56,975 bases of DNA from Ruminococcus sp. (lineage in GTDB: Bacteria > Bacillota > Clostridia > Oscillospirales > Ruminococcaceae): positions 1 to 56,975 of the forward strand of contig JAJQEI010000036.1 of the NCBI GenBank assembly GCA_021201755.1. Reading direction: 5' to 3'. Below the pieces are notes generated by a model. That model saw only the letters and a list, made by a program, of their open reading frames with translations. It was not told the DNA's origin and did no database searches. This document shows, piece by piece, positions 25,484 through 34,164 of the stretch. A program made the position numbers and the translations under genes. Position 1 is the stretch's first letter, and each line of letters starts with the position of its first letter.

Positions 25484-26477
25484 TGTGCTTCGCCTCCTTT
25501 TCCTCTAGCCTTGCGCCAAACGGCTTTGTTCGTGTCAGCTTATCAATGTATGGCGTCAACAGATTCATCAGCAATATGGAGAAGGAACAACCCTCCGGCA
25601 TACTAGCAAATTCACAAATGACGAACGTCAGAATTCCACAGCCAATGCCGAAAATCAACTTACCGAGACCGGTAGTCGGTGTCGTGACATAATCTGTCGC
25701 CATAAAGAATGCACCTAAAATAACACCTCCGCTAAGCAGCGCATAAACCACGTCTGTCATTTCACCGCCGGTACCCAGTACGTAGAATAGTTCCAGAACG
25801 GCAAGTGTTCCTAAATATGCCACTGGCGTGTGCCAAGTGATAATCCCGACGATGAGCAAGAAGATACCGCCAATGAGTAATGCCAAGGCAGAGGTTTCAC
25901 CCATTGAGCCGCCTACATTCCCAAGGAACAAATCGAGCAGACTCGCATCTCTTGAAACCAACGGCGTTGCGCCGGAAACCGCATCGGTCAAGTTGTCTGT
26001 TGTGGTGAAAACGCCGCCATAAGACAAGTCCTGATACGCAAAAGGTTTTACCCAAGTGGTCATATCGCTGGCACAGGAAAGCAGCAGAAAAATACGTCCT
26101 GTAATGGCAGGATTCGCAAAATTGCATCCCAATCCGCCAAATAATTGCTTCACGATAGCCACTGCAAAAATACAGCCGATTGCCGCCTCCCACAGGGGGA
26201 GCGTTGCAGGCAGATTCAGAGCCAGCAAAACGCCGGTTAATACAGCACTACCATCTGAAATGGTCACTTCTTTTTTCATCAGCTTTTGACAGACGAATTC
26301 CGTCAATGCGCTGACAATGGCACAAAATAATACCAACAACAATGCCCGAAGTCCAAAGATAATGGTAGCCGCTGCAATCGACGGCACCAATGCCAGAATG
26401 ACAAGTCCCATAATCTTTTGGGTTGTCATACCGCTCCGTACGTGTGGTGACGGAGATATCGTTAAAATCGAAGCCAT
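25476..26477 (-). CDS. rnfD: Rnf complex subunit D
   Basis: A 333-residue membrane flavoprotein with about nine helices. DAVSGATPLV holds the covalent FMN Thr. SGMTTQKIMGLVILALVPS opens the first helix in the usual way. It lies 13 bases after rnfC and overlaps rnfG by eight. Confidence 0.95.
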   Translation of the reverse strand: MASILTISPSPHVRSGMTTQKIMGLVILALVPSIAAATIIFGLRALLLVLFCAIVSALTEFVCQKLMKKEVTISDGSAVLTGVLLALNLPATLPLWEAAIGCIFAVAIVKQLFGGLGCNFANPAITGRIFLLLSCASDMTTWVKPFAYQDLSYGGVFTTTDNLTDAVSGATPLVSRDASLLDLFLGNVGGSMGETSALALLIGGIFLLIVGIITWHTPVAYLGTLAVLELFYVLGTGGEMTDVVYALLSGGVILGAFFMATDYVTTPTTGLGKLIFGIGCGILTFVICEFASMPEGCSFSILLMNLLTPYIDKLTRTKPFGARLEEKEAKHNG

Positions 26478-26490
26478 AAAAAATACCTCC

Positions 26491-27777
26491 TCACCGTTTT
26501 TTCTGACTCATATAATATGCTTTTGCCAGTTGATTGTTTTCCGCCACTGGTCGCTTTGCAGGACAGGCATAAGTACAGCAACCGCAGTTCATACAAAGAC
26601 CAACTTTTAGCTTGTCCAGTGCCGCTGCATCTTTCTGACGAAATGCTTTTGCGATTTCCGGCGGCATGAGCCGCAGCGGACAGGCGTGGACACATCTGCT
26701 GCAGTGAATGCAGGCGCTCGCCTTTGGAGATTCAAATTTTTCCAGTGCCAGAATAGCGTTGTTGGCTTTTAATACCGGATCCTTCGGATCGGGAATGGAA
26801 ATGCCCATCATGGGTCCGCCGTATAAGAGCTTTTTCACCCGTTCCATGTCGCATTGTACAAACGTTAGAACATCTTCCACCGGCGTTCCAACTGGAACGA
26901 CCACATTACAGGGTTTTCCGATGGCGTCGCCATCTACCGTCAGCATACGCTGTACCATCGGCATACCGGTTTTTAAGTATCGACTGATGAAAGCCACAGA
27001 GGAGACGTTCATGACGATGACGCCCTGATCCGCAGGCAGCTGCCCCTCCATGACGGTTCTACCCAAGGTGTGGTAGATAAGTACCTTTTCTGCACCTTGG
27101 GGATAAACGGTCGGCAGCGTTTGAATTGTGATTTCCGGATGAGATGCAGCTTTTTCCGTAAGCAGCCGAATTGCCTCCGGCTTATTTGCCTCCACACCAA
27201 CAACCGCCTTTGGGATATGCAGCCAGTGGAGAACTTGACAGATTCCGTCTATCACTTCTTCGGGAGCTTCGATCATTTGCCGACAGTCGGAGGTGATATA
27301 TGGTTCGCATTCGGCGGCATTGATTGCCAAGGTATCGATGGACTGTTTTGGTGAAAGCTTAATATGTGCCGGAAAGCTCGCACCGCCCATACCCACAAGA
27401 CCGCTCTCCCGTATCGACTGTATAAATGAAGCTTTGTCCGTGATTTTGGGAGGCGTTACGGCAGAAGAGACAGTCTGATTGCCGTCTGTTTCGATTTCCA
27501 CCATAGGACAAGTGCGTCCATTGGACATTCGATAAGTGGTAATCGCCTTTACTGTACCGGAAACACCGCTGTGAATGGGAACTGCCATCGCCGCATCTGT
27601 ATCGCCGATTTTTTGTCCCACCTGTACCGTGTCCTTCGGCTTTACAATTGGCATACAAGGTGCGCCAATGTGCATACTCATCGGAATCCGAACCAATTTT
27701 GGCAGCGGCAGTGGTATACTGGCAGTGTCTTGGGTATTTTTGTGGTGTGCCACGTGTACACCATTCAATTTTCTCAT
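26491..27777 (-). CDS. rnfC: Rnf complex subunit C, NADH-binding
   Basis: A 428-residue peripheral subunit that exchanges electrons with NAD. The start at 27777 (MRKLNGVHVAHHKNTQ) follows GAAAGGAG; the frame is open further upstream but without support. An N-terminal barrel-sandwich part (VGQKIGDTDAAMAVPIHSGV), a Rossmann-like FMN/NADH region (GLVGMGGASFPAHIKLSP, about 135-152), an SLBB domain, and two 4Fe-4S motifs near the end (CIHCSRCVHACP, CMNCGCCTYACP) are in the usual order. First gene of the rnf operon. Confidence 0.95.
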   Translation of the reverse strand: MRKLNGVHVAHHKNTQDTASIPLPLPKLVRIPMSMHIGAPCMPIVKPKDTVQVGQKIGDTDAAMAVPIHSGVSGTVKAITTYRMSNGRTCPMVEIETDGNQTVSSAVTPPKITDKASFIQSIRESGLVGMGGASFPAHIKLSPKQSIDTLAINAAECEPYITSDCRQMIEAPEEVIDGICQVLHWLHIPKAVVGVEANKPEAIRLLTEKAASHPEITIQTLPTVYPQGAEKVLIYHTLGRTVMEGQLPADQGVIVMNVSSVAFISRYLKTGMPMVQRMLTVDGDAIGKPCNVVVPVGTPVEDVLTFVQCDMERVKKLLYGGPMMGISIPDPKDPVLKANNAILALEKFESPKASACIHCSRCVHACPLRLMPPEIAKAFRQKDAAALDKLKVGLCMNCGCCTYACPAKRPVAENNQLAKAYYMSQKKR

Positions 27778-27969
27778 AAAAAGACTCCTTTCATTTACTG
27801 GATTGAGCAATGTCCGTGATCGAAAAATGCCATTCCCATAAGGATATAGGCGACAGAATTTTTTTTCATCTGCCCTTTTCTTTTTCAAAAAATTGTGTTA
27901 TAATATACTCGTTGTCCATACTTTGAAAAATATCGTTGAAATGTCCGTTTTTTCAAAGCACCACATCTT

Positions 27970-27998
27970 ATTATAATACATTTTCGAAAAAAAGTAAA
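27970..27998 (-). promoter_or_regulatory. Promoter of the rnf operon
   Basis: Minus strand TTTACT (27998-27993), 17-base spacer, TATAAT (27975-27970). The leader to rnfC is about 185 bases, AT-rich with no clear fold. The rest of 27778-28094 holds only the AGGAGG of the divergent phosphatase. Confidence 0.65.
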
Positions 27999-28094
27999 CC
28001 TGATTTTTCAGGAAAAATCAAATATTTTCGTTAAAATGATTGGATGAATCAAAGTGCTTTCCATATGAAAATATTTTCTTAGGAGGTTTTATCA

Positions 28095-28712
28095 ATGAAA
28101 GGGTATCGTTTGAGTGTCATTCGTCATGGGCAAACGATGGCGAATGAAAAGGGGATTTATATCGGCCGCACAGATTATGCGCTCTCCAGCCGAGGTGCGG
28201 CGGAACTTGCCGCAAAGACAGACGAGTTTGTTTATCCGCACGTTGCACGAGTTTATTCCAGTCCGCTGCGTCGCTGCACAGAAACGGCGGAGATTTTGTT
28301 TCCGGACGTGACAATTCAGACGGTGGACAATCTGGCGGAGATGGATTTTGGGATATTTGAAGGAAAATCGGCGGAAGAGCTGACGGGCAGAGAAGATTTT
28401 CGAGCTTGGCTAAAAGGCGGTATCGATTGCCGCCCACCAAAAGGGGAGAGCGTAAAGGATGTGCAGCTGCGTATTTTTAGAGCGTTGCGAGAGATTATTG
28501 CGAGTATGATGGCGGATGATCTGCTGCACTGTGCTGTGATTACCCATTCGGAGATTATTTCCAATATGATGGCAGGATTTGGTTTGCCTAAGGTGGCTGC
28601 AAAGGAGCTGTTCACACAGCCCGGCGAGGGATATGACATTCTCATTACAGCCGACCTGTGGCAGCGTTCTCAGGCGTTTGAAATTATGGGAATGGTGCCT
28701 TATGAGGCATAG
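28095..28712 (+). CDS. Histidine phosphatase family protein
   Basis: 205 residues of the phosphoglycerate-mutase-like family. RHGQTMANEKGIYIGRTD (about 9-26) carries the phosphoacceptor His, SSPLRRCTETAE the second Arg, and VITHSE the second catalytic His. Family members dephosphorylate small substrates such as alpha-ribazole-phosphate or sugar phosphates; substrate cannot be told here, and no cobalamin gene is adjacent. AGGAGG lies eight bases before the ATG. Confidence 0.9.
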   Translation: MKGYRLSVIRHGQTMANEKGIYIGRTDYALSSRGAAELAAKTDEFVYPHVARVYSSPLRRCTETAEILFPDVTIQTVDNLAEMDFGIFEGKSAEELTGREDFRAWLKGGIDCRPPKGESVKDVQLRIFRALREIIASMMADDLLHCAVITHSEIISNMMAGFGLPKVAAKELFTQPGEGYDILITADLWQRSQAFEIMGMVPYEA

Positions 28713-28761
28713 CATACGAGTGCATTGAAAAAATGCGCAGTGCTTCCTTATAAAGATTACA

Positions 28762-28803
28762 AAAAGTAACCGTTCTAGCTGGGAACTATTGGCGGTTACT
28801 TTT
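28762..28803. terminator. Bidirectional terminator between phosphatase and toxin copy 3
   Basis: AAAAGTAACCG (28762-28772) pairs perfectly with CGGTTACTTTT (28793-28803), giving A/T flanks in both directions. The stop codon of the minus-strand small gene lies inside the right arm. Confidence 0.8.
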
Positions 28804-28891
28804 TATTATGAAAAATTGCATACAATAGTGTCGTGTATCCAATTAGAAAAATTCCAATTTGAATCAATTGATTTAATGTAATGTATTCCAT
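28796..28891 (-). CDS. Small membrane peptide, type I toxin-like, copy 3
   Basis: 31 residues, starting MEYITLNQLIQIGIFLIGYT, with one hydrophobic helix and an HNKK end. It is diverged from copies 1 and 2 but shares their MExxIT opening pattern, size and gene plan. The leader shares CGGTAGGCGGTC with the other two (plus strand 28921-28932; 7002-7013; 7384-7395). The ribosome site is buried in a stem, CTCCC with GGGAG (28899-28912). A perfect promoter lies at 29000-29028. No opposing promoter was found, so this copy may lack an antisense partner. Confidence 0.7.
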   Translation of the reverse strand: MEYITLNQLIQIGIFLIGYTTLLYAIFHNKK

Positions 28892-28999
28892 AATACCACT
28901 CCCCTCTGGGAGCAGGATTCGACCGCCTACCGTTATCTGATATGCCCTTTATCCCGAGACAACATGACACACCATAGTGCAGATACTGTCTTAACAAGT

Positions 29000-29028
29000 A
29001 TTATACACCTTTCTTCATACGATGTCAA
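29000..29028 (-). promoter_or_regulatory. Promoter of toxin copy 3
   Basis: Minus strand TTGACA (29028-29023), 17-base spacer, TATAAT (29005-29000). Confidence 0.8.
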
Positions 29029-29088
29029 TAAAAATGATGACAGATTGAATTTTCTCTTAAATTTCCGAATTTCTTAATCGAAAAACGC

Positions 29089-29117
29089 TTAACAGCGCTT
29101 CGAGAATATGCTATAAT
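29089..29117 (+). promoter_or_regulatory. Promoter of zinc-ribbon paralog 2
   Basis: TTAACA (29089-29094), 17-base spacer, TATAAT (29112-29117). About 130 bases here are alignable with the region before paralog 1, including the GTGCATAATTTGTGC-like repeat. Confidence 0.75.
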
Positions 29118-29182
29118 GAGATTGTTGATATTGTGCATAATTTGTGCAATATAACAAAAAAATTATCACGGGGTGATTTCTC

Positions 29183-29805
29183 ATGTTTTGTAAACAATGT
29201 GGAGCGGCTATGAAAGACGGTGTAAGATTCTGTCCGATGTGTGGGACGGTACAAAATACCGTTAGTGGAGCGGTGCCAAATACTCGGGGGGGGGGTATAA
29301 ACAGCCTCCTGGAGGAAATACCAGTAATACGTTTTACACAGGCGGTGTAGGTGGCACAACTACAAAGAATCGTTTTCATCTGAAAAAGTTTTTGCCGTTG
29401 GTGGCGATTGTAGTTGTAGTGGTGCTAGTGATTGTGTGGATTTGTAATTTGTTTACCAATACAGCGGAAAATGCTGCAAAAGCACATATAAAATCTCTTT
29501 CTAAAAAAGAATTGGAAGAAAAAGTTCAAACTTATCTGGATGAAGAACTATATTATTATGAAGACGTAGAAATAAAAAAAGTTATTGATTGGGAGGAAAT
29601 CGACGATGATGATTTTGATGGCATCAATCAAAAACTTGACCTAGATAAAGAAATCAACAAAGGTTATAATTATGAATTTAAACTAGAGTATGACGATGGC
29701 ACTGACGAGATACGTGAAATTTCCGTTTTTAAATACCGTGGAAAGTGGTACAGTTATAATGCTTGCTGCGGCGTATCATACAGTGCAGCACATAATTTCT
29801 CATAA
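29183..29805 (+). pseudogene. Zinc-ribbon membrane protein, frameshifted at G10 (paralog 2)
   Basis: Same plan as the gene at 21999. A zinc ribbon (MFCKQCGAAMKDGVRFCPMC) runs from the ATG at 29183, which follows a GGGGTGATTT ribosome site. A G10 run at 29286-29295 follows, and the frame then reads out to TAG at 29345. One more G (or two fewer) joins it to a frame with GYKQPPGGNTSNTFYTGG, a membrane helix (FLPLVAIVVVVVLVIVWICN) and an acidic C-terminal domain ending FKYRGKWYSYNACCG to 29805. The C-terminal region is shorter than in paralog 1, lacking part of the helical segment after the membrane. State is either phase-off, pseudogene or homopolymer error. Confidence 0.8.
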
Positions 29806-29863
29806 GCAGAAAACACTTTTCTATTATAAACATATCTAACAAAATCTCTCAATGAAAAAAATC

Positions 29864-29893
29864 GCATTTGCGCTTGACAAATGCAATTTTTTC
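29864..29893. terminator. Terminator between zinc-ribbon paralog 2 and purB
   Basis: GCATTTG (29864-29870) pairs with CAAATGC (29878-29884), with A-rich and T-rich flanks, so it can serve both convergent genes. Confidence 0.7.
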
Positions 29894-29923
29894 TTATGAA
29901 TAAATCACGATAAAATATATGTA

Positions 29924-31360
29924 CTAATTTTTCATCTCGTACGCTTCACCCAATAGTGCCTTGTTTGCATTGAGAATGGGCTGAATGCATTCAGCGACAA
30001 ACTCTTCTGTTTGTTGACTGCTTCTGCCGGTGAAGTTTTCCGGCTGTAAAATCGCATCCAACTCCTCTTTGGTAATCTGAAAGTCAGCATCGGCGAGAAT
30101 CATGTCACACAAGTCGTTTTCCCGTCCTTCTTCCTTGACGTGCTTACCGGCAATCATCGAATATTCCCGAATTTTCTCGTGGAGAGCCTGTCGGTCGCCG
30201 CCTTTTTTGACAGCGTCCATCATGATATTTTCCGTTGCCATAAAGGGTAGCTCCCGCATGACACGCTGCCGAATCATCTTTGGATAGACGACGAGTCCAT
30301 CAGTAACGTTCAGCATGATATTCAAAATAGCATCGACTGCCAAGAATGCCTCCGGTACGGAAACACGCTTGTTCGCAGAGTCGTCCAGCGTCCGTTCAAA
30401 CCACTGTGTTCCTGCGATGAAAGCCGGATTTAGACTGTCAATCATGACATAGCGAGAGAGTGAAGTGATGCGTTCACATCGCATGGGATTGCGCTTGTAC
30501 GCCATTGCGGAGGAACCGATTTGACTTTTTTCAAACGGTTCTTCCATTTCTTTGAAGCTCTGGAGCAAGCGCATATCGTTGGAGAATTTGCTGCACGATT
30601 GGGCGATGCCGCTAAGAGTAGCCAGAATTTGAGCGTCGATTTTTCGGGAATAGGTCTGACCGGAAACGGGTACTACGCCATCAAATTCTATTTCAGCTGC
30701 AATTTTTTGTTCCAAGGATTTCACCTTTTCCGTGTCGCCTTCGAATAGTTCCATGAATGACGCCTGTGTACCGGTGGTACCTTTTGAACCGAGCATTTTT
30801 AAGTTTGCAATCCGATATTCCAGTTCTTCCAAATCCATCCGCAGCTCGTTCATCCAAAGTGTTGCACGCTTGCCCACAGTGGTGAGCTGTGCGGGCTGTA
30901 AATGGGTGTACGCTAGCGCAGGCATATCTTTATATTCCAATGCGAATTTCGACAAATTCGACAGGACATTAATGAGCTTGCGGTGGACAATCTGCATGGC
31001 ATCCCGCATGATAATAATGTCTGTATTGTCGCCTACATAACAAGAAGTTGCACCGAGGTGAATGATCCCCTTGGCTTTGGGGCAGACTTTTCCGTAGGTG
31101 TAGACGTGGGACATGACGTCGTGGCGGACAACTTTTTCCCGTGCTTCGGCGATGTCATAGTCGATATTGTCTACGTTGGCTTCCAACTCATCCACTTGTT
31201 CCTGTGTCACCGGAAGACCCAGTTCCATTTCCGCACGAGCAAGTGCCACCCAAAGCTTTCGCCAGGTGGTAAACTTTTTATCGGCAGAAAAGACGTGCTG
31301 CATTTCTTCGCTGGCATAGCGTGTACAAAAGGGACTTTCATAGCTTGTGGTATTTCGCAT
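29924..31360 (-). CDS. purB: Adenylosuccinate lyase
   Basis: A 478-residue cytosolic enzyme that splits fumarate from SAICAR and from adenylosuccinate in purine synthesis. The fumarase/aspartase signature GSSAMAYKRNPMRCERITS (about 292-310) and substrate-site TYGKVCPKAKGIIHLGATS and LAYTHLQPAQLTTVGKR are intact. GGAGGC precedes the ATG at 31360. It is alone, not in a pur operon, with a promoter at 31476-31504 and an attenuator-like hairpin in the leader. Confidence 0.96.
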   Translation of the reverse strand: MRNTTSYESPFCTRYASEEMQHVFSADKKFTTWRKLWVALARAEMELGLPVTQEQVDELEANVDNIDYDIAEAREKVVRHDVMSHVYTYGKVCPKAKGIIHLGATSCYVGDNTDIIIMRDAMQIVHRKLINVLSNLSKFALEYKDMPALAYTHLQPAQLTTVGKRATLWMNELRMDLEELEYRIANLKMLGSKGTTGTQASFMELFEGDTEKVKSLEQKIAAEIEFDGVVPVSGQTYSRKIDAQILATLSGIAQSCSKFSNDMRLLQSFKEMEEPFEKSQIGSSAMAYKRNPMRCERITSLSRYVMIDSLNPAFIAGTQWFERTLDDSANKRVSVPEAFLAVDAILNIMLNVTDGLVVYPKMIRQRVMRELPFMATENIMMDAVKKGGDRQALHEKIREYSMIAGKHVKEEGRENDLCDMILADADFQITKEELDAILQPENFTGRSSQQTEEFVAECIQPILNANKALLGEAYEMKN

Positions 31361-31392
31361 AACATTGCCTCCTATTTAACCAGATGGTGTTC

Positions 31393-31427
31393 AAAAAAAT
31401 AGCCGTTGAAATTCAAACGGAACGGCT
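31393..31427 (-). terminator. Attenuator-like hairpin in the purB leader
   Basis: On the minus strand AGCCGTT (31427-31421) pairs with AACGGCT (31407-31401), followed by ATTTTTTTG. It lies between the purB promoter and its start, so it should stop transcription early unless relieved. No known purine riboswitch core is recognised in the short upstream stretch (31428-31469). Confidence 0.65.
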
Positions 31428-31475
31428 GTTGTAGAATCGTACAATTTTTGCCATTAATCAGCATACAATACAATA

Positions 31476-31504
31476 AGTATAGCATATGCATTTCGTTTTG
31501 TCAA
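31476..31504 (-). promoter_or_regulatory. Promoter of purB
   Basis: Minus strand TTGACA (31504-31499), 17-base spacer, TATACT (31481-31476). Confidence 0.8.
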
Positions 31505-31593
31505 GGAAAAAATGAAACGCATAGTCGCTTTTAGACCATGCTGCATATACTAAAACAGGGCGAAAGCCTGAAAATTTTATGGAGGTGATTACA

Positions 31594-31818
31594 ATGCCCG
31601 AATGTAAAGCAGTGATGCAGTCCTATACCCAGGCTGCTCACGCACGCAGAGTGCTGCAGCGAAGCGGACTCGACAGCGAAATTCGGCGAACGCCCTCCCC
31701 AGGCAGCGATGGGTGCGGCTATCTTCTGGCGATACAAGGAGATTGTCGAATCGTGTCGAACGTTTTCGCAAAGGAGAACATTCCCTTTCGGCGATATCAA
31801 GGGTGTGCTTCGCCATGA
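31594..31818 (+). CDS. DUF3343 putative Se/S carrier-like protein
   Basis: A 74-residue protein with the fold signature of DUF3343 (PF11823): AVMQSYTQAAHARRVLQRSG followed by IRRTPSPGSDGCGYLLAIQG. The ATG at 31594 follows GGAGGTGATT; an ATG at 31579 would include the ribosome site. It overlaps the cysteine-desulfurase-like gene by ATGA. This pairing is known from bacteria using selenium or sulfur transfer; a role as carrier of the sulfur or selenium released by the neighbour is family inference. Confidence 0.8.
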   Translation: MPECKAVMQSYTQAAHARRVLQRSGLDSEIRRTPSPGSDGCGYLLAIQGDCRIVSNVFAKENIPFRRYQGCASP

Positions 31819-32954
31819 CACAAAATATCATCAATTTTGACAACGCAGCCACCACCTATCCGAAGCCGCTGGAAGTACGTCGGGCAGTCGCTGAAGCAGT
31901 TGCAAAATATGGAAATGCCGGACGTGGCGGACACCCTATTGCAACTAGAATGTCTGAAATGGTCTACAGTTCAAGAGAACGTGTGGCGAAATTTTTTGAC
32001 GCAAAGACGGAAAATACAGTTTTCACACTGAATTGTACCCATGCTCTGAATCTTGCCATACAGAGGATTTTGAAACAGGGAGGTCACGCCATTATCAGCG
32101 ATTTGGAACACAACGCTGTATATCGTCCCATTGTGGCACTGGAAAAAGCGGGACGGATTTCATATACCATTGCGGAAGTGTCCAATGACGATAATGTGAC
32201 TTTGGCGCATTTTCGGAATGCCATTCGACCCAATACGAGAGCAATGATTTGTACGGTGGCGAGTAACGTTACAGGACAGATTTTACCCTATCGAGAACTG
32301 GCGAGACTTGCAAAAAGTCGTGGCATTTGTTTGATTGCCGATGGAGCGCAGGGTGCTGGGATTTTGCCGCTGTCGTTAGAACGAGATGGGATTTCTATTT
32401 TCTGCACAGCGGGGCATAAGGGATTATATGGCATTACCGGAACAGGCGTGCTATTGACAGACGGTGTATTTCCGATACAGCCGTTGATGCAAGACGGCAC
32501 GGGGAGTATGTCGAGAAGTCCGGTACAACCGGATTTTTTGCCGGATCGACTGGAATCGGGAACATTGAATGTGATTGGTGCAGCGTCATTGAAAGCTGGG
32601 ATTGATTTTGTAGAGCGGCGAAGCGTGGAGGGTCTTTATTGGCAGGAGTCAAGATTGTGTCAGCTGTTTTGTCAGGCGTTGGCAGATACAGCGGAGGTGA
32701 TCATTTATCGGGATCCAAAGGTGGCATATGTGCCGATTGTGTCGTTTCGTGTGCGGGGAAAACTGCCGGAGGAGACGGCAGCATTTTTGGGAACACAGGG
32801 ATTTTGTCTGCGTGTAGGACTGCATTGTGCGCCACTGGCGCATGAGAAGCTTGGAACAAGAGATGGAACAATCCGATTTGCTCCGTCAGCGTTTAGCCGA
32901 GAGGCAGACACGATGCGATTGGTTCAGACGATAAAAAATTATGCCAAAAATTGA
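31815..32954 (+). CDS. Class V aminotransferase, cysteine desulfurase-like
   Basis: 379 residues, PLP-dependent. NFDNAATTYPKPLEV opens the fold, the PLP Lys sits in CTAGHKGLYGITG (about 195-207), and the catalytic Cys sits in RVGLHCAPLAHEKLG near the C-terminus, as in SufS/CsdA/selenocysteine lyases. The ATG at 31815 lies in the end of the DUF3343 gene (ATGA). The N-terminal extension to 31713 is antisupported by that overlap. The pair probably delivers S or Se from cysteine or selenocysteine; no selD or selA is in the window. Confidence 0.88.
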   Translation: MTQNIINFDNAATTYPKPLEVRRAVAEAVAKYGNAGRGGHPIATRMSEMVYSSRERVAKFFDAKTENTVFTLNCTHALNLAIQRILKQGGHAIISDLEHNAVYRPIVALEKAGRISYTIAEVSNDDNVTLAHFRNAIRPNTRAMICTVASNVTGQILPYRELARLAKSRGICLIADGAQGAGILPLSLERDGISIFCTAGHKGLYGITGTGVLLTDGVFPIQPLMQDGTGSMSRSPVQPDFLPDRLESGTLNVIGAASLKAGIDFVERRSVEGLYWQESRLCQLFCQALADTAEVIIYRDPKVAYVPIVSFRVRGKLPEETAAFLGTQGFCLRVGLHCAPLAHEKLGTRDGTIRFAPSAFSREADTMRLVQTIKNYAKN

Positions 32955-33037
32955 AAATTGAAAATGATCATAAAAGCGATTATAATCTATTATATAAGCT
33001 ATCATACAAATTTCTTTCCAGAATGCGATTTTACCTA

Positions 33038-33066
33038 TTGCATAATTTTTTGAAATGTGTTATACT
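33038..33066 (+). promoter_or_regulatory. Promoter of cdaA-cdaR
   Basis: TTGCAT (33038-33043), 17-base spacer, TATACT (33061-33066). A strong stem, GCCGGAG with CTCCGGC (33115-33133), lies in the leader without a T run. Confidence 0.6.
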
Positions 33067-33171
33067 ATAAAAATAGAGAAAGATAGCGAAAAGAAAAAGT
33101 TCGGAATTGCGTAAGCCGGAGCAAAACTCCGGCTACATAATGTAGAAAATGTAGAAAAAGAAGGTGTGCAA

Positions 33172-34164
33172 ATGTCATCATTTCGAGATATTTTAGACAT
33201 GATCTATAGTGTCATCAAAACGGCAGAATTTGTCGATATTTTGGATATTATCGTTTTGAGCTATGTGGTGTATATCGCAATCAAGCTGGTACGGGAAACA
33301 CGTGCAGGACAACTGCTTAAGGGAATTCTTCTGATTATTCTGGTGTATATGATTGCAAGTGCAATCGATATGAAGGCAATTACATATTTGTTGTCCGCAA
33401 CGCTGAATATAGGACTCATTGCGCTGATTATCCTGTTTCAGCCGGAATTGCGGCGTATGTTGGAAAAAGCCGGCTATACGACATGGGGTTTGTGGTTTGG
33501 TGGCGGTTCCAGCGCAGATGATGCCACGTGGATGAAGGCGATTGACGCAATTTGTGATGCTTGTGTGGAATTGTCTGCGACTTCGACCGGCGCATTGATT
33601 GTGGTGGAACGACAGTCTCGTTTGGGCGAGCAAATCGCCAACGGTACGATTCTGGACGCCATTCCCAGCAAAGAGCTTTTTGGCAATATTTTCTATAATA
33701 AAACGCCCCTCCACGACGGTGCGGCAATTATTCGAGATGGAAAGATACTGGCGGCGGCGTGCTTTTTGCCGAAGCCGCAAAAAGAAGAACTGATCAATAA
33801 GCGCTTAGGCTCTCGCCACCGTGCCGCAATTGGAATGAGCGAAAATTCTGATGCAATCGTCATTGTGGTGTCAGAGGAAACCGGTGCAATTTCCGTGGCG
33901 GAGAACGGCGTTTTGCGCAGTGGTTTTACACGGGAACAGCTGCACCAATTGCTCACCGAAAAGCTGATTCGTGCGGAAGAAGAAACGACGATGAAAAAAG
34001 TCAAGCGGTTTGCAGGAAAAATTCCGTTTATCGCAAAAAATACTAGAAAAAATACTAAGAGGAAGGAGATACGCCATGGCTCTGAAACCAAACAGTCCGA
34101 AAACGAAACGACCGAAGGACAAAGCACGCAAACGGATCAGTTCACTGATTCAAAGGATGTATGA
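33172..34164 (+). CDS. cdaA: Diadenylate cyclase CdaA
   Basis: Membrane-bound enzyme making c-di-AMP from two ATP, controlling potassium and wall homeostasis. Three N-terminal helices (about 25-95) precede the DAC domain with LHDGAAII (DGA motif, about 186-193) and GSRHRAAIG (RHR motif, about 217-225). The ATG at 33172 follows AGAAGGTG. The catalytic domain ends near residue 265. A polar tail (KRKEIRHGSETKQSENETTE...) then runs 89 bases into cdaR in another frame, giving 330 residues against the usual 270-290. Confidence 0.95.
   Translation: MSSFRDILDMIYSVIKTAEFVDILDIIVLSYVVYIAIKLVRETRAGQLLKGILLIILVYMIASAIDMKAITYLLSATLNIGLIALIILFQPELRRMLEKAGYTTWGLWFGGGSSADDATWMKAIDAICDACVELSATSTGALIVVERQSRLGEQIANGTILDAIPSKELFGNIFYNKTPLHDGAAIIRDGKILAAACFLPKPQKEELINKRLGSRHRAAIGMSENSDAIVIVVSEETGAISVAENGVLRSGFTREQLHQLLTEKLIRAEEETTMKKVKRFAGKIPFIAKNTRKNTKRKEIRHGSETKQSENETTEGQSTQTDQFTDSKDV

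Noticed and set aside
26491..27888. Longer rnfC start at 27888
   Set aside because: No ribosome site, extra residues unlike RnfC, and a clear GAAAGGAG before the ATG at 27777.
28735..28754. TTGAAA...TATAAA as an antisense promoter for toxin copy 3
   Set aside because: The boxes are only eight bases apart, too close for a sigma-A promoter.
28911..28935. GGATTCGACCGCC as a tRNA T-arm
   Set aside because: No acceptor or anticodon stem fits around it, and it is the shared leader box of the small toxin genes.
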